A stretch of 64,000 nucleotides of DNA, from assembly GCA_039519185.1 (NCBI GenBank), contig CM076846.1, positions 107,108,442 through 107,172,441 of the forward strand, in the 5' to 3' direction. Source of the stretch: Astragalus membranaceus. Taxonomy: Eukaryota; Streptophyta; Magnoliopsida; Fabales; Fabaceae. Of the stretch, positions 31,427 through 43,285 are shown piece after piece. A program made the position numbers and the translations under genes. Position 1 is the first letter of the stretch, and each line of letters opens with the position of its first letter. Below the pieces are notes generated by a model. It had not been told where the DNA came from, did no database searches, and was given only the letters and a program-made list of their open reading frames with translations.

Positions 31427-32149
31427 TTAGGAAATTTCGTCCTCGAAATTCTTACCTGATTCAAACAACTCTGGATAAGACTCCCGCATCTTACTCTCCA
31501 GTTCCCAAGTCATACTTTCACCAGCAGCTCCTAACCAAACCACTTTCACCAAAGAAATCTCCTTCCCTCTCAGAACCTTCACTTCTCTATCTTCAATCCG
31601 CACAGGCATAGTCTCCACAGTGAGATTATCCCGTACCTCCACTTCATCCATCTGAATCACATGAGACGGATCTGGAACATACTTTCGAAGTTTTGACACG
31701 TGAAATACGTCATGCAAGTTCGAAAGATTAGGCGGCAAAGCCACCCTATAGGCAACACTTCCAACCCTCTCCGTAATCTGATACGGACCAATGAAACGAG
31801 GAGTTAACTTCTTTGATTTCAAGGCACGCCCAACACCTGTCACCAGAGTGACTCTCAGAAACACATGATCACCGGCCTGAAACTCCAAATCCTTCTTTCT
31901 CTTACCATGATAGCTCTTTTGTCGGCTCAGCGACGCTTTCATCTTCTCACGAATTAATTTCACCTTCTCAGTGGTTTCTCGCACAATCTCAGGCCCTAGC
32001 ACCGCACTCTCTCCAGATTCATACCAACATAACGGAGTCCTACATCTCCGACCATACAACGCCTCAAACGGTGCCATCCCAATACTAGAATGATGACTAT
32101 TATTATAGGTAAACTCAATCAATGGAAGATGAGAATCCCACGAACCTCC
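31427..32149 (-). pseudogene. Tekay integrase C-terminus and chromodomain
   Basis: It contains FTYNNSHHSSIGMAPFEALY and YGRRCRTPLCW (integrase), a GPY-like module (LTPRFIGPYQI, VAYRVALPP, HDVFHVSKLRKY) and, at about residues 170-220, a chromodomain-like tail (VRIEDREVKVLRGKEISL, then VKVVWLG and TWELESKMRESYPELF). Such tails guide chromovirus integration to marked chromatin. It is in the same frame as the upstream part, separated by one in-frame TAA at 32150-32152. Confidence 0.85.
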
Positions 32150-33369
32150 TTACTCAAGAACACATGCCCTCAACAAATCTTCTAAAGACTGAATAGTTCT
32201 CTCGGTCTGACCATCTGTCTGCGGATGATACGCGGAGCTCAACCTCAACTTAGAACCCAAAGCTTCTTGCAAACTTTTCCAAAATTCAGAAGTGAATCTA
32301 GGATCTCTATCAGACACAATACTCAGAGGAACACCGTGCAACTTCACAATCGTCTTAACATAGATTTCCGCCAACTTTGAAACCGGATAAGTGATACTAA
32401 TTGGCAAAAAGTGAGCAGACTTCGTCAATCTATCAACAATCACCCAGATAGCATCGAACCCCCTTACGGTATTAGGCAAACCAGTCAGAAAATCCATGGA
32501 AATGCTATCCCATTTCCATTCCGGAACCTCTAATGGTTGCATCAACCCCGCAGGCTTCTGGTGCTCCACCTTTGACTTCTGACAAGTCAAACAGGCATAC
32601 ACAAATTGAGCTACATCACGCTTCATACCAGGCCACCAGAACAACTTCTTCAAGTCTTGGTACATTTTTGTAGCCCCTGGATGAATACTCAACTTGCTTC
32701 TATGACTCTCCTCAAGGATCATCCTCTTCATCTCAGTATCATCGGGAATACAGATTCTATCCTTGAATCTCAACACACCTTGGGAATCTAACTTGAAATC
32801 CTCATTCACAGCTTGTTCATTCGCAACCAACAAGTCCACTAGCTTCACATCTGTCTTCTGAGCCTCTCGGATACTAATCAGAAATTCATTGCCAATCTTC
32901 AGCATGCCCAATCTAACACTCTGCGGTGTTACTTCACAAACTAGACTCATATCCCGGAATTGCTCAATCAACTCCAACTCTTTAACCATCATAGCTGACA
33001 TATGTAGGGTCTTCCGACTTAAAGCATCAGCCACGACATTAGCCTTGCCTGGATGATAGTTCAAGCCGAAATCAGAGTCCTTCAGCAACTCTAACCAACG
33101 TCTCTGCCTCATATTTAGCTCCTTCTGATCAAACAAGTATTTCAAACTCTTATGGTCACTAAACACTTCAAATCTAGTACCATACAAATAGTGCCTCCAA
33201 ATCTTCAGCACAAACACAATCGCAGCTAGCTCCAAATCATGAGTAGGGTAGTTCTTCTCATGGGTCCTCAACTGTCTAGACGCATAAGCCACTACCTTAC
33301 CTTCTTGCATAAGTACACCTCCCAAACCCATCTTGGAAGCATCACAATACACCACAAACGGTTGATCCG
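32150..33369 (-). pseudogene. Tekay RNase H and integrase
   Basis: RNase H begins VYCDASKMGLGGVLMQ, with FEVFSDHKSLKYLF. The integrase has the HHCC finger (HRSKLSIHPGATKMYQDLK, CLTCQKSKVEHQKP) and catalytic acids in WDSISMDFLTGLP and VSDRDPRFTSEFW, plus SAYHPQTDGQTERT. A frameshift near 33360 cuts it off from RT, and a stop at 32150 ends it early. Confidence 0.85.
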
Positions 33370-35817
33370 AACAGGCAAAGTCAAAACGGGCGACGTTGTC
33401 AACCTCTTCTTCAACTCATTGAAGCTCTCCTCACATCGAGCGTCCCACACAAAAGCTTTTCCCTTACACGTCAATTGAGTCAACAGAAGGGCTAACTTAG
33501 AGAATCCTTCAATAAACCTCCTATAATAACCAGCTAACCCCAAGAAGCTTCTAATCTCAGTAACTGACTTCGGGCTCTCCCATTGCAACACAGCATCTAC
33601 CTTGGCTGGATCCACAGCAATACCATTACCAGAGATAATATGACCAAGGAAACTTACTTCATTCAGCCAGAACTCACACTTGGACAACTTCGCATACAAT
33701 TTCTTTTCTTTCAACACTTCTAGCACTAACCTCAAATGTTCTGCGTGCTCCTCTTCCGTCTTAGAATACACCAGAATGTCGTCAATAAACACCACCACAA
33801 ACCGATCCAAGTAACTTTGGAAGGTACGGTTCATGTACTCCATAAATACTCCCGGCGCGTTGGTAACACCAAACGGCATCACAGAATACTCACAGTGCCC
33901 ATATCTAGTTCTGAAAGCTGTCTTCGGAATGTCTTCATCCTTTACCTTGATCTGGTGATAACCCGACCTCAAATCAATCTTGCTAAACACTTTAGCACCC
34001 ACTAATTGGTCCATCAAATCATCAATTCTCGGGAGCAGATACTTGTTCTTAATTGTCACTTTGTTCAATTGCCTATAGTCAACACAAAGTCTCATACTCC
34101 CATCCTTCTTCTTCACCAACAACACCGGAGCTCCCCATGGCGACACACTTGGCCTTACGAATTTCTTCTCAAGTAGATCTTCTAGTTGCTTCTTCAATTC
34201 AGACAACTCTGAGGCTGACATCCGGTACGGTGCCATAGACACAGGCCTAGTACCAGGTACAAGATCAATAGCAAACTCAACCTCCCTCTCTGGCGGAACA
34301 CTCGGAATTTCATCAGGGAACACTTCAAGAAACTCACACACTACCTGCAACCCTTCAATGATAGCCTGATTCTCAGCAGACAATGACGCTACCAAGGCAA
34401 ACAGATGAACTCCCTCCTTCATTACCTTATGCAACTGACCAGCAGGCAACAAAACGGATTCTTCCCCTTCGGGAGGAAGGACACTCACAGATTTACGAAA
34501 ACAATTAATATGCACATGGTTATCTACTAACCAGTCCATACCAAGGATGACATCCAACCCTCCCAACGGCAAACAAATAAGGTCGACAAGGAAATCTCTG
34601 CCGAAGATTGGCAGAGGACACTTAGCACACACTAGAGAGGTAGTTACTGAACCCTTAGCTGGAGTATCAATAACCATCTCCCTCATCATAGAAGACAAAG
34701 CAAGGCCTAGTTTCTTAACACATAAAGCAGCAATAAATGAATGCGTAGCACCGGTATCAACAATAGCAATCAAAGGGGTACCATTAATAAAACAAGTACC
34801 TCTAATCTCATTAGCATCCTCGGATCCTGTGAGAGCAAACACTTTTCCACTGAACTTCTCCTTTTTCGGCTTAGTACACTTGGTGCTAATATGACCCACC
34901 TCACCACAGTTGTAACAAGTCACATCCTTGCGTTCACAGTCAGACGCCAAATGACCCTCTCTGCCACAACGGAAACACACTCTCGCCCCCGTCTTGCAAT
35001 CGAAACTCTTATGACCAGGCTTCCCACACTTAAAACACACAATATTAGCGGGAGCATCTCCCCCACTTGGCTTCTTACCCTCAGCAAACTTCTTACTATC
35101 AGCATACCTCTGTTTACCCCTACCAGCAGGAACCTCATATGGCTTACTACGGTTCTGAAACTTACCCCTCTGATCCCTCATAACCTTGGAGTGAGCACTA
35201 CTGTCTTCTTCAAAAATCCTACAGCTGTCAATTAAATCACCGAATACCCGAATCTTCTGGTACCCAATAGCTTTCTTAATGTCAGCCCTCAACCCATTTT
35301 CAAATTTGATACATTTGGAGAACTCGGAGTCAGCATTGGTGTAGTGAGGATAAAATTTGGCCAATTCAGTGAACTTGGCAGCATATTCTGTTACAGACAT
35401 GTTTCCTTGCTTCAGCTCAAGGAACTCAATCTCCTTCTTGCCCCTGACATCTTCTGGAAAGTATTTTCTTAAAAATTCCCCACGGAATACAGCCCAAGTG
35501 ATTTCTTCATTAGCAGTCTCCAACCTCTGCTTAACCTCCAACCACCAATCATCAGCCTCTTCTGCTAGCATATGAGTTCCATATCTGACCTTCTGAGCTT
35601 CAGTACAATCCATGACACGGAAAATCCTTTCCACTTCCTTCAACCACTCTAGAGCACCATCAGGGTTATACTTGCCCTTAAAAGTGGGCGGCTTCTCCCT
35701 CTGAAAAGTTGCCAGACTGCGAGTTCCAGCATTAGCATCATCATTCTGCTGGTTCCCAACAGCCTGCGCCATAGCTTGCAAGGCAGCAGCAAGAGCAATG
35801 TCGTTTCTTCCAGCCAT
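33292..35817 (-). pseudogene. Tekay gag, protease and reverse transcriptase
   Basis: This 841-codon ORF runs from the ATG at 35817. Gag at residues 1-250; three CCHC knuckles at 261-314 (CFKCGKPGHKSFDC, CFRCGREGHLASDC, CYNCGEVGHISTKC); protease VDTGATHSF (353-361) with LGMDWL; RT about 550-730 with YRQLNKVTIKNKY, FSKIDLRSGYHQI and active site FIDD (677-680). The last residues are out of frame because of an indel near 33360, after which RNase H continues in another frame. All core residues up to RT are intact. Confidence 0.9.
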
Positions 35818-35919
35818 TTCAACTTACACTGCAGCATAAACAATAATTCATAACAAATCTAGCAATACTTGCTAGTCAAAGACACTAAGACTGGACAACT
35901 TGGCCGGATAGACCGAACT

Positions 35920-35931
35920 GCTCTGATACCA
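35920..35931 (-). promoter_or_regulatory. Primer-binding site of the Tekay element
   Basis: On the minus strand TGGTATCAGAGC follows the 5' LTR after a few bases, the classic plant site complementary to the 3' end of initiator tRNA-Met. Confidence 0.85.
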
Positions 35932-35935
35932 CTAA

Positions 35936-36549
35936 TGTAACACTAACACCCCATTTCTACCCGGTATTTAAATAAAAATTATCAGAGTTCAAAAATTATT
36001 TTTTGTACACATCCAAAGGGATGCTACATTTTCTTCGCACAAAATAACAACATTATAGTAACAAGGTTCTCTTAAAAATTAATACAATTACGCAACACAA
36101 AGCAATGGGATGGAATCCTTAAAGATATATTATTGTTTCAGTTCACATAACGGGAACTTTCAACGTCTCGCAGCGGAATAAAATAATATCTTATAAAACA
36201 TAATACCGTATCAACAATAACATAACAATCTCGATAAAATTATTCGACAAGACAAATAAACGAAGACAAATAAGACTAGCGCCCCATCCCCTGAGTGTTA
36301 CGTATCAGAGCATATGGACCGACTCAGAAATGAAGAATAACAGCCTTCACTCATGGTTACCTGTAGTAATAACAACAAAGGGGTGAGTCTAAACCGCATA
36401 ATAAGGCTTATAATAAGCAGTATGCTAGAATATAGAACTACACCCATCACAGCAACATTTTTATATTTTTAATTTTATATCTATATATATGTATAGCAAC
36501 TTTCATAGTATATATATATTTATTTAGGTATATGCACATATAATAGCTT

Positions 36550-36608
<59 letters not shown>

Positions 36609-36745
36609 GCACATACCAACTTCAGCAGCATATATATTTATATGTATATAAATATACATTATACTTATAACAACACACAGAAACTTATACATATATATAG
36701 CAACACTCAGCAACTTGTACATATATATGTAATGACATTCAGTAA

Positions 36746-36818
<73 letters not shown>

Positions 36819-38942
36819 CATTCAGCAACTTGCTTATACATATACTTGTATATTATACACATACCACTTCCACAATTTATACACAGGAACATCCGCAGCG
36901 TATAAACATACATATATACACACATATATATAACAACATCCACAATATAAATATAAAACTACTCACAGTTTATATACATGTATTGTCACGCAGTCATATC
37001 ACACACCAACAAAATTATTAATGAAGAGCATGCATGTATGAGGTGCAGAATGCATGTGGTACCATCATCACTTCTCATTAGCCAATTGGGCACGTCGCGA
37101 CCGCAGCCGAAAAATAACGTCAAGACCGCAGCCTAAAAATGCATCGTCAAGACCGCAGCCTAATGTATGCATGTGACTCCATGAACAATCAACAAGCATA
37201 ATTTTTCACAACCCCAAGTCACACACATCATCATTATCAATCACAACGTCAAGACCGCAGCCTAAAATCATCACCAAAATTTTTGGTCCGTAGACCCACT
37301 GTCACTTTACCACATCATTGGCAACATACAAGTGTCCAGAAACTTTCAGCCAAATTAATCATTTTTCCACCTTACAGTAGCACATACAGATAGAGGACTG
37401 AACAAGCTTCGAAACGCACTTTGAAGCAATTAAAACGGACACCCGAGTCAAAAGATACGTCAAAAACAAATTAGAAACAAAACTGAGACACGTGCTGAAA
37501 ATGGCTCCCAGGCGCTGGGCGCCTAGCAGGGAACAGCAGCACATAAACTGGCGCAGCAGGGATCCTGGCGCCCACAGAAAACTGGCGCAGGGCACCTGGC
37601 GCCCAGACACAGAAACTGGCGCAGGGAACAGAATTGGCAACACAGTGCAGGATTTGGCGCCCAGGGACAGGGCACCCACCAAAATGTCACAACAGTACAC
37701 AAAGTGCTCAGGAGCAAGGTCCAATCCACAACATATGATATAACAACAAGTTCTGGGCGCTTGGGGCGCCAGAACCAGCGACACGGGCAAGGAAACATGG
37801 GCATGGGCGCCTAGGGCGCCTTCCCAAACAGCACTGGGACAACATGGAGCCATACTGGAACAACTTAGTATAATTAGGCAAGGTATCCCACGCTAAGACA
37901 GAGGCTAAAACATCAAGGGAAACACAATTGGCTTGGCGCCTAGGCATAGGGAACCAAAAACTGCAACAGAAGACAAGGCAGGCAACATGGCTCCCAGGGG
38001 AGGGGATCCCAGTGACATTTCAGGACATCCAGCCTAGCAACCAAAATTCAACCCCAAAGACATCCAGGCAACATGACTACTCAGAAACACAACTTGGGAA
38101 CGCAACACGGACAGCCAAATTTAGGCGCCCTTGGCGCCCAGGCACAGGGAACCAGCGCCCAGGACAGCAACACTGAACGCAACAGGACAGGCACAGGCGC
38201 CCATGGCGCCCAGACAGCAGCAACAATGTGAGACAATGGCAGCAACAATGGCGCCTAAGGCGCCTAGGGTCCTTCAAACTCAATTTTCTCCAAATTTCAT
38301 ATGCTCAATCATCAACAACAACTTCAATCATCATCAAACATCATCAAACACGAGTTTCATCAAACATTTAGCGTGCATTACAATTCTTACACACATCTCA
38401 TAGTTCACACATTTTCAATCATCAAACACGAGTTCCAATCATACATCAAAACAACAATAAAAACACAATGCGATCAATGTAATTCCTACAACCCACATAC
38501 ACCCCATTATAATCCCTATTATAAGGTAAGACCCACCCTTACCTTGATTACACCGAAGACCAGGTTCTTTCCACGGAGTCACCAACAGGACCACAGCAAC
38601 TAGGAGCCCTTCCCTTTCCTTGGCCGATCGCACCCTTCTTTCTTTCCTTCTCTCCTTCGACTTCTCTCTTCTCTCTTCGCGACTCTCTCTTTCTTTCTCC
38701 CTTTCGCTTCTTTCTTTTTCCTTTCTTACACAAATGATGTGAATTGCATCATACCCCAAGCGCCTAGGAGCCTTAGCTAACGGGCTTGGGCCTCTTGGGC
38801 CAATCTTATCGTTCCGGAATTATCAACACCACCCCCTTAAATTTAAAATAAAATAAAATATTAAAAATTGTAATATATTAATAAATATGCAACACTTAAA
38901 TAATTTAATCAAATAATTAATTAAATTATTTTGGGTGTTACA
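35936..38942 (-). repeat. 5' LTR of the Tekay element
   Basis: It matches the other LTR throughout but is 103 bp longer, through a 7-bp duplication at its outer end (TGTAACACTAACACC), a 26-bp block near 36340, longer TA runs and a GTGAGACAATGGCAGCAAC block near 38228. Its outer end abuts the Reina gag start after TAGCT. Confidence 0.9.
36557..36816. repeat. Two (TA)n microsatellites in the Tekay 5' LTR
   Basis: TA runs at about 36557-36603 and 36749-36816 are longer than their counterparts in the 3' LTR, showing post-insertion slippage. Confidence 0.9.
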
Positions 38943-38947
38943 TAGCT

Positions 38948-39163
38948 GAGCTTGGATATCTTAAGGTTTGTAGGTATGAATTGTGGTGAGTATCTTGGCT
39001 AGTGTGAAACTCTTGAAAGGCTGCGGTAAGGGCTTGGATGGAGTTCTAAATCTGGGTAAGGTCAGGTTGATTGTTGTTGTTGGTGTTTGGTTGAGCGCGA
39101 GGAGGCATTTTGGATTGGACGGGAGGGTGGTGTTAAGAGTAAAGAAGAGGACGAGAGCACCAA
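38948..39163 (-). pseudogene. Reina leader and gag start
   Basis: On the minus strand the LTR is followed by TTGGTGCTCTCGTCC (probable primer-binding site region), then an ATG reading MPPRAQPNTNNNNQPDLTQI, a stop, and NSIQALTAAF, the usual N-terminus of these gag proteins. It is cut by the Tekay insertion at 38942. Confidence 0.75.
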
Positions 39164-39576
39164 TGTTAGGTGTGGACAAGAGATTGAATTCCCAGAAATT
39201 AGGGAAGGCCTAGAGGAAGAAGAAGAATAGTTTTGAATAAACTTCTCTACCCATTTTCATTCAATTGTAATCTTATATAGAGCAATACATTTGTAGAGTG
39301 CATAACAGAAAAGGGCAATAATGTCCCAAATGAAAAATACAGCAAGGCAGAATCTAAAACAAATCTTAACCATAAATGACTATAGCTCACTCAGCAATAT
39401 TCTAGAAGATATCTTATTTTTTCCCCACATATTCCTTAAGCCATCCAGGTGCTTTCCTATTTCTTTTGTTGCTCTTGGTTTGATTTTCCTCAATTGGATC
39501 ATTAGTTGCCCTAGGCCCAGCTTCTGAAATTTCCTTTGAGCCCAATACATTTTGGCCCACGTATACCAACGTAACA
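39164..39576 (-). repeat. LTR of the Reina element
   Basis: 413 bp, starting TGTTAGGTGTGG and ending CCAACGTAACA. No second copy is in the window. The right flank (ATCCG...) is LINE sequence. Confidence 0.75.
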
Positions 39577-40130
39577 ATCCGCATATTGGTCGGGTTCAAG
39601 ATTCAAAGAATCCTCCTGTGAACTTTCTCTTTAATATGCCTAAGAATAGTGTTCATGTGGATGCTAATCCCATCCACTTTGTGGAAAAGGCTCAAAATGT
39701 TTTTGAGACTCAAGCTTCGCAATCTCATGATATCCCAATTGGTGGTAATGAAGATCTTATGAAGAGGGTTTTTCTAAGTAAAGGTGAAGAGATTCATGAT
39801 AATTCTGAAGAGAAAGCTTAATCTGCTTCTAATGATGATGATGATTTATTAGGCATGTAATAAACTATTATTATTGATAATGTTGATCCTAAGGTGTTAA
39901 AAGATATTAGGATCGTGGGGGGAATGAAGAGGATGGTGATAGTGGTAAGGATGAATCTAGGGTTGATGAGTATATTATTCAAAGCCCGTAGGATATTCAT
40001 CAGGGTTTTACTAGGGTAATTACCAAGTCTCTCAAAAGAAAAATCATAGGAAGAAACCTTCGGAGGAGACTACTAAACTTGCTTCTTTTTATAAAATTTA
40101 TTCTAGAGGTGAGCCTATTAACTAGTGTCT
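39577..40130 (+). pseudogene. LINE ORF1 C-terminal fragment, part 3
   Basis: It reads NPPVNFLFNMPKNSVHVDAN, ETQASQSHDIPIGGNEDL, then with frame changes DESRVDEYIIQSP and GFTRVITKSLKRK, then SFYKIYSRGEP. Plant LINE ORF1 proteins end in a basic (G/R)F..V.SKSQKKK...TRS.G block, which this resembles. It is probably the same LINE as 22157-22367 and 25999-26182, now 13-17 kb away because of nested insertions. Confidence 0.55.
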
Positions 40131-40447
40131 TGTACCTTGTAGTGATGGGAGGACTGCAGTTGGTAGGCCTCCTGCTGTCTAACTGGAGGTTTAGAGTGAT
40201 CCCGGAAGGGGTACCTGCAAAGCCACTCCGACGCTCAAGTCAGTATTGAGAATATATGAGTGATTTAGCTAGGAATGAGAATGTACCCAATTATGGCAAT
40301 GTGAGCCAGTATTTATAGGAATCTGTGCTTGCTTTGAGTCGTTGGATCGATTGAGTGAATCTGAGCCATCCAAGTATGAGAGTCATAAATGTGCTTGTTT
40401 ATTGTGGATATGGATCAAAGTGATTGGGTTCATCCATGTCCAATTGC
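40131..40447 (-). repeat. 3' LTR (shared part) of the Ogre/Tat-like element
   Basis: It is about 90% identical by eye to 49519-49834, including CCACTCCGACGCTCAAGTCA. The LTR must continue past 40447, but its other edge cannot be fixed because the second copy is truncated. Confidence 0.75.
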
Positions 40448-40744
40448 CCAGTTCAGAACAGTTGCCCCCCCCAAACCGAGATTGTTCCGAAGGATAGTCT
40501 TGGTTTGAATTGTCTTTATTGATATTACCCCTGCCGCCCAATCCACCACTGCAGGTTGTCTTGGGTCGTCCTGGCGGGCTAGCTTGTTGTTGCCGACAGT
40601 GTCATTGCCCCCGGGAGCACCTGGTAGTTCGTCGTAACGAGGCGTCTTCTTACCGCCTAGTAATCTATCTATCTCCACGAAAGAGGGAGAGGCGAGACTC
40701 AAAGAGTGAGAGAGGGGGAGAATACGACTAAAACCCCAAGGTCC

Positions 40745-40985
40745 CCTTCTTGCGCTTGTCTCTGTGTCTGGTGGCAGAGACCAGAGGGTCTCAACGTGCT
40801 GTCAGAGTTATGCGCCCCTTCTGGCGCCTGGGGGCCGAGACCATAGGGTCTCACCCTGTTGCTTGCTTGTCGCGCTTGCCTTGGCACCTGATACCCGAGA
40901 CCTCATGGTCTCTTGACTGATACGTGAGACCTCATGGTCTCATGCATGTTACCTGAGACCTCATGGTCTTATGCCTTGCTGATGA
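40745..40985. repeat. Tandem repeats with GAGACC..GGTCTC dyads
   Basis: Diverged units carry the near-palindrome GAGACCTCATGGTCTC, at 40897-40912, 40926-40941 and 40955-40969 (last base changed). Older variants lie around 40775 and 40840. Related copies recur at 46325-46410. Confidence 0.75.
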
Positions 40986-41574
40986 TTTCGCGCCTGTGCG
41001 CCTTTTCCTTGGACCTAAGATTTAGTGGAGAGTTTAAGGTAGACACATTGCTCTTGCTTTGATCATTGAAATGCACCAAAGATTAAGTATGAGATGCAAA
41101 AACCCAATCCTTGTTCACCGATTAAGCTCCTTTGGCCTTATCTTTTTGAATTGGATAGGATCCCCCTTTGCTTTGGCTTCCCGCCGACTTGTCTGTCTTG
41201 GTATGTCGTATCGAGTCTTCTCACCGCTCGGTGATTGCGCTTTTGCCTTTAACTTGGGAAGTAAAATATTTATTTAATAATATCTTGTCCACCATAGACA
41301 GGTGAATCTCCAACCATCTTGGTCCTTTGTAAAATTTGAGCCATTTCCAAGAGATACTGAGAAGTGAGTTTTGAGGAGAGGAGAGGTGAGAGTATTTGAG
41401 ATAAAGTTCCTTAGAGCCACACGTGTTATCCCTCCCTTGGAGCAAGCTTTCTTCTCCTCTTCTCTTGGGTAAGTGTTTTCCTTCTTCTTCTTTTTTGAGA
41501 AGAGAGGTGTGTGTCTTGTATGTTTGATATCTTTGGAGAGGAGAGGTGTGTGTCATGTATGTGTGGTATCTCCC
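40986..41574. other. Ogre/Tat-like element, non-coding
   Basis: No ORF with a domain. It has GAGGAGAGGTGTGTGT-type words and TTTGAGAAG/TCTTCTT tracts before the minisatellite. Confidence 0.4.
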
Positions 41575-41632
41575 CCATTTGGAGGCTTGCAAGTCGTGAC
41601 CCCCACCATGGAGGCTTGCAAGTCTTGACCCC
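41575..41632. repeat. Minisatellite GGAGGCTTGCAAGTC..GTGACCCCC, left half
   Basis: Units of about 30 bp run up to the Athila-like insertion and resume at 46035-46115. The insertion duplicated ACCCC within a unit (41628-41632; 46035-46039). Confidence 0.85.
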
Positions 41633-42340
41633 TGTTATGGTTTTTCAACAGATGTGCAAGTATACACAGTCACACAAGTAATATAGTAGAAAATACAGGT
41701 CGAACCCACAAGGATTGTCTTTAATTTCTAGTTGTTAAGACTTAGCAAATCAGTGAGGAAAAGAAAAACACTAATTGAGAACAAGAAAAATAAGGGATTA
41801 AGTTGCAAAGGAATAAAAGGGAAACTATACGATGAAGGCTAGTTTGACTGCTTTTCACTAAGTAACTTCTCTTCTGTGTTAGTGCTATAACACTTGGTGC
41901 TATAGCATTGAGTGTTGTAGCATATGTTGCGTGCCTTTCAGTCACTTTCGCCAAGGTTTCATTACAAGATCTTATGTCTAAGTTTCAATTAAGTTCACCT
42001 CTGTATAATAAAGAACCCAAAGTATTCACTCTATGAACTAAGCCCTCCTATGTCTAGGTTTGAGACAGGATTGTTCTAAGTGTCCCTAAAACAACCACTC
42101 ATTCACATCAATCATTGAGATCGAATCATGAACCATTTAAGAACCCATGAATATAATTGTTCTAGTTAGCTAATCCCAAAACAAGTTTGAAAGAATTAAA
42201 ATATAAAGATTGAAATGCATGCATCACAATGTTATATTACTAACACTTAAAAAGTCATTACAAAGCTTAAGCAATCCAACTAAAAGATGTTTAGCTAATG
42301 GTGAGCAATATCAACAACTTACAAACAATGGAGTTCATAT
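41633..42340 (-). repeat. 3' LTR of the Athila-like element (partial)
   Basis: It matches 44878-45352 but keeps about 240 bp (42000-42230) lost from the other LTR, and stops at ACCAAAACAGAAG where gag begins. The remainder (the 45353-46034 equivalent) is missing, so the pol-to-U3 interval was removed by one deletion. Confidence 0.8.
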
Positions 42341-43261
42341 CACCAAAACAGAAGCATCATTGTAAGATGATTTTAGCAAAACTCCTCCAGAAGAAGCATC
42401 AAGCATCAATCTGGTCTGTGGCTCCAATCGATTGTAAAATGTTTCCATTTGGATAATGACAGGTAGGCCATGGTGAGGACATTTTCTCAATAGCTCTTTG
42501 TATCTTTCCCATGCTTCATACAATGATTCATTATCAAGTTGTTTGAATGAAGTAATTTCATTTCTCAATCTTGCATTTTTGCTAGGTGGGAAATATTTTG
42601 CCAAAATTTTTTCTGCTAATTCATTCCAGGTATGAATTGAATTAGGTTCTAATGAGTTTAGCCAAGATTTTGCCCTATCCAATAAGGAATAAGGGAAAAG
42701 TTTGAGTCTAAATGCATCATCAGAAACTCCAGGAAAAGTGAAATTACTACATACTTCCAAAAATTATTTTAAATGTAAATGTGGATCCTCATTTATAGTT
42801 CCACCAAACTGACCAATTGTTTGAAGCATTTGAAACATCATTTGTTTAAATTCAAAATGAGCTGTATTAAGCTGAGGTCTCAATATGTTAGTTTGCGTAG
42901 CTTGAGGGTTAAAAACAACATAATCCCTCAGTCGCCTGTCCCTATCATTAACCGTACCTTCTGGTCCAATTTGGGTGAATTGTTGCCTATACCATTCTTC
43001 TGGATCATGAAGAGGACCTGAATATTCAGTGACTGGTCCTCTCCCTGTGAATGCAGGAATTTCAATGTAAGCAACATGTTGGGTTCCACCATGCTGGGAA
43101 CCTCTACCTCTTTCACCTCTTCCTCCTCTTTGGGAACTTCTGCCAAAATTGTGTTCTGACATGGCTGCTCTCTGTTGTAACCCTTGTTGCTTTCGCAATG
43201 ATGTGAATCTCCTCTCTATTTTAAGATCAAATTGAAATTCTGGTGAAGTGAGCCTGTGCAT
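42341..43261 (-). pseudogene. Athila-like gag
   Basis: Two collinear parts separated by a stop near 42762: first TGRGPVTEYSGPLHDPE, LNTAHFEFKQMMFQMLQ and GGTINEDPHLHLK; then FLEVCSNFTFPGVSDDAFRL, KLFPYSLLDRAKSWL, ILAKYFPPSKNARLRNEI, SLYEAWERYKELLRKCPHHG and METFYNRLEPQTRLMLDASS. This is the Athila/Tat gag domain. There is no zinc knuckle or protease after it. Confidence 0.9.
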
Positions 43262-43285
43262 ATGCTATAGCATCCTGTGTTGTAG

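Larger units (their letters stand above)
28511..38942 (-). mobile_element. Tekay/Del chromovirus with about 3-kb LTRs
   Basis: LTRs at 28511-31414 (2904 bp) and 35936-38942 (3007 bp) start TGTAACAC and end GGTGTTACA, flanked by the perfect duplication TAGCT (28506-28510; 38943-38947). On the minus strand the primer-binding site TGGTATCAGAGC (about 35920-35931) follows the 5' LTR, and the polypurine tract AGTGGGGGAGAG lies next to the 3' LTR. Gag-protease-RT-RNase H-integrase-chromodomain order defines a chromovirus. A frameshift and a stop inactivate pol. Confidence 0.95.
27600..39576 (-). mobile_element. Reina-type Ty3/gypsy element, 3' truncated and split
   Basis: On the minus strand the 413-bp LTR (39164-39576) comes first, then a leader, the gag start (39109 down to 38948), a nested 10.4-kb Tekay element, and gag again (28505 down to 27600). 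Pol and the 3' LTR are missing. The Tekay insertion duplicated TAGCT within gag, so the two gag parts were once continuous. Confidence 0.8.
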
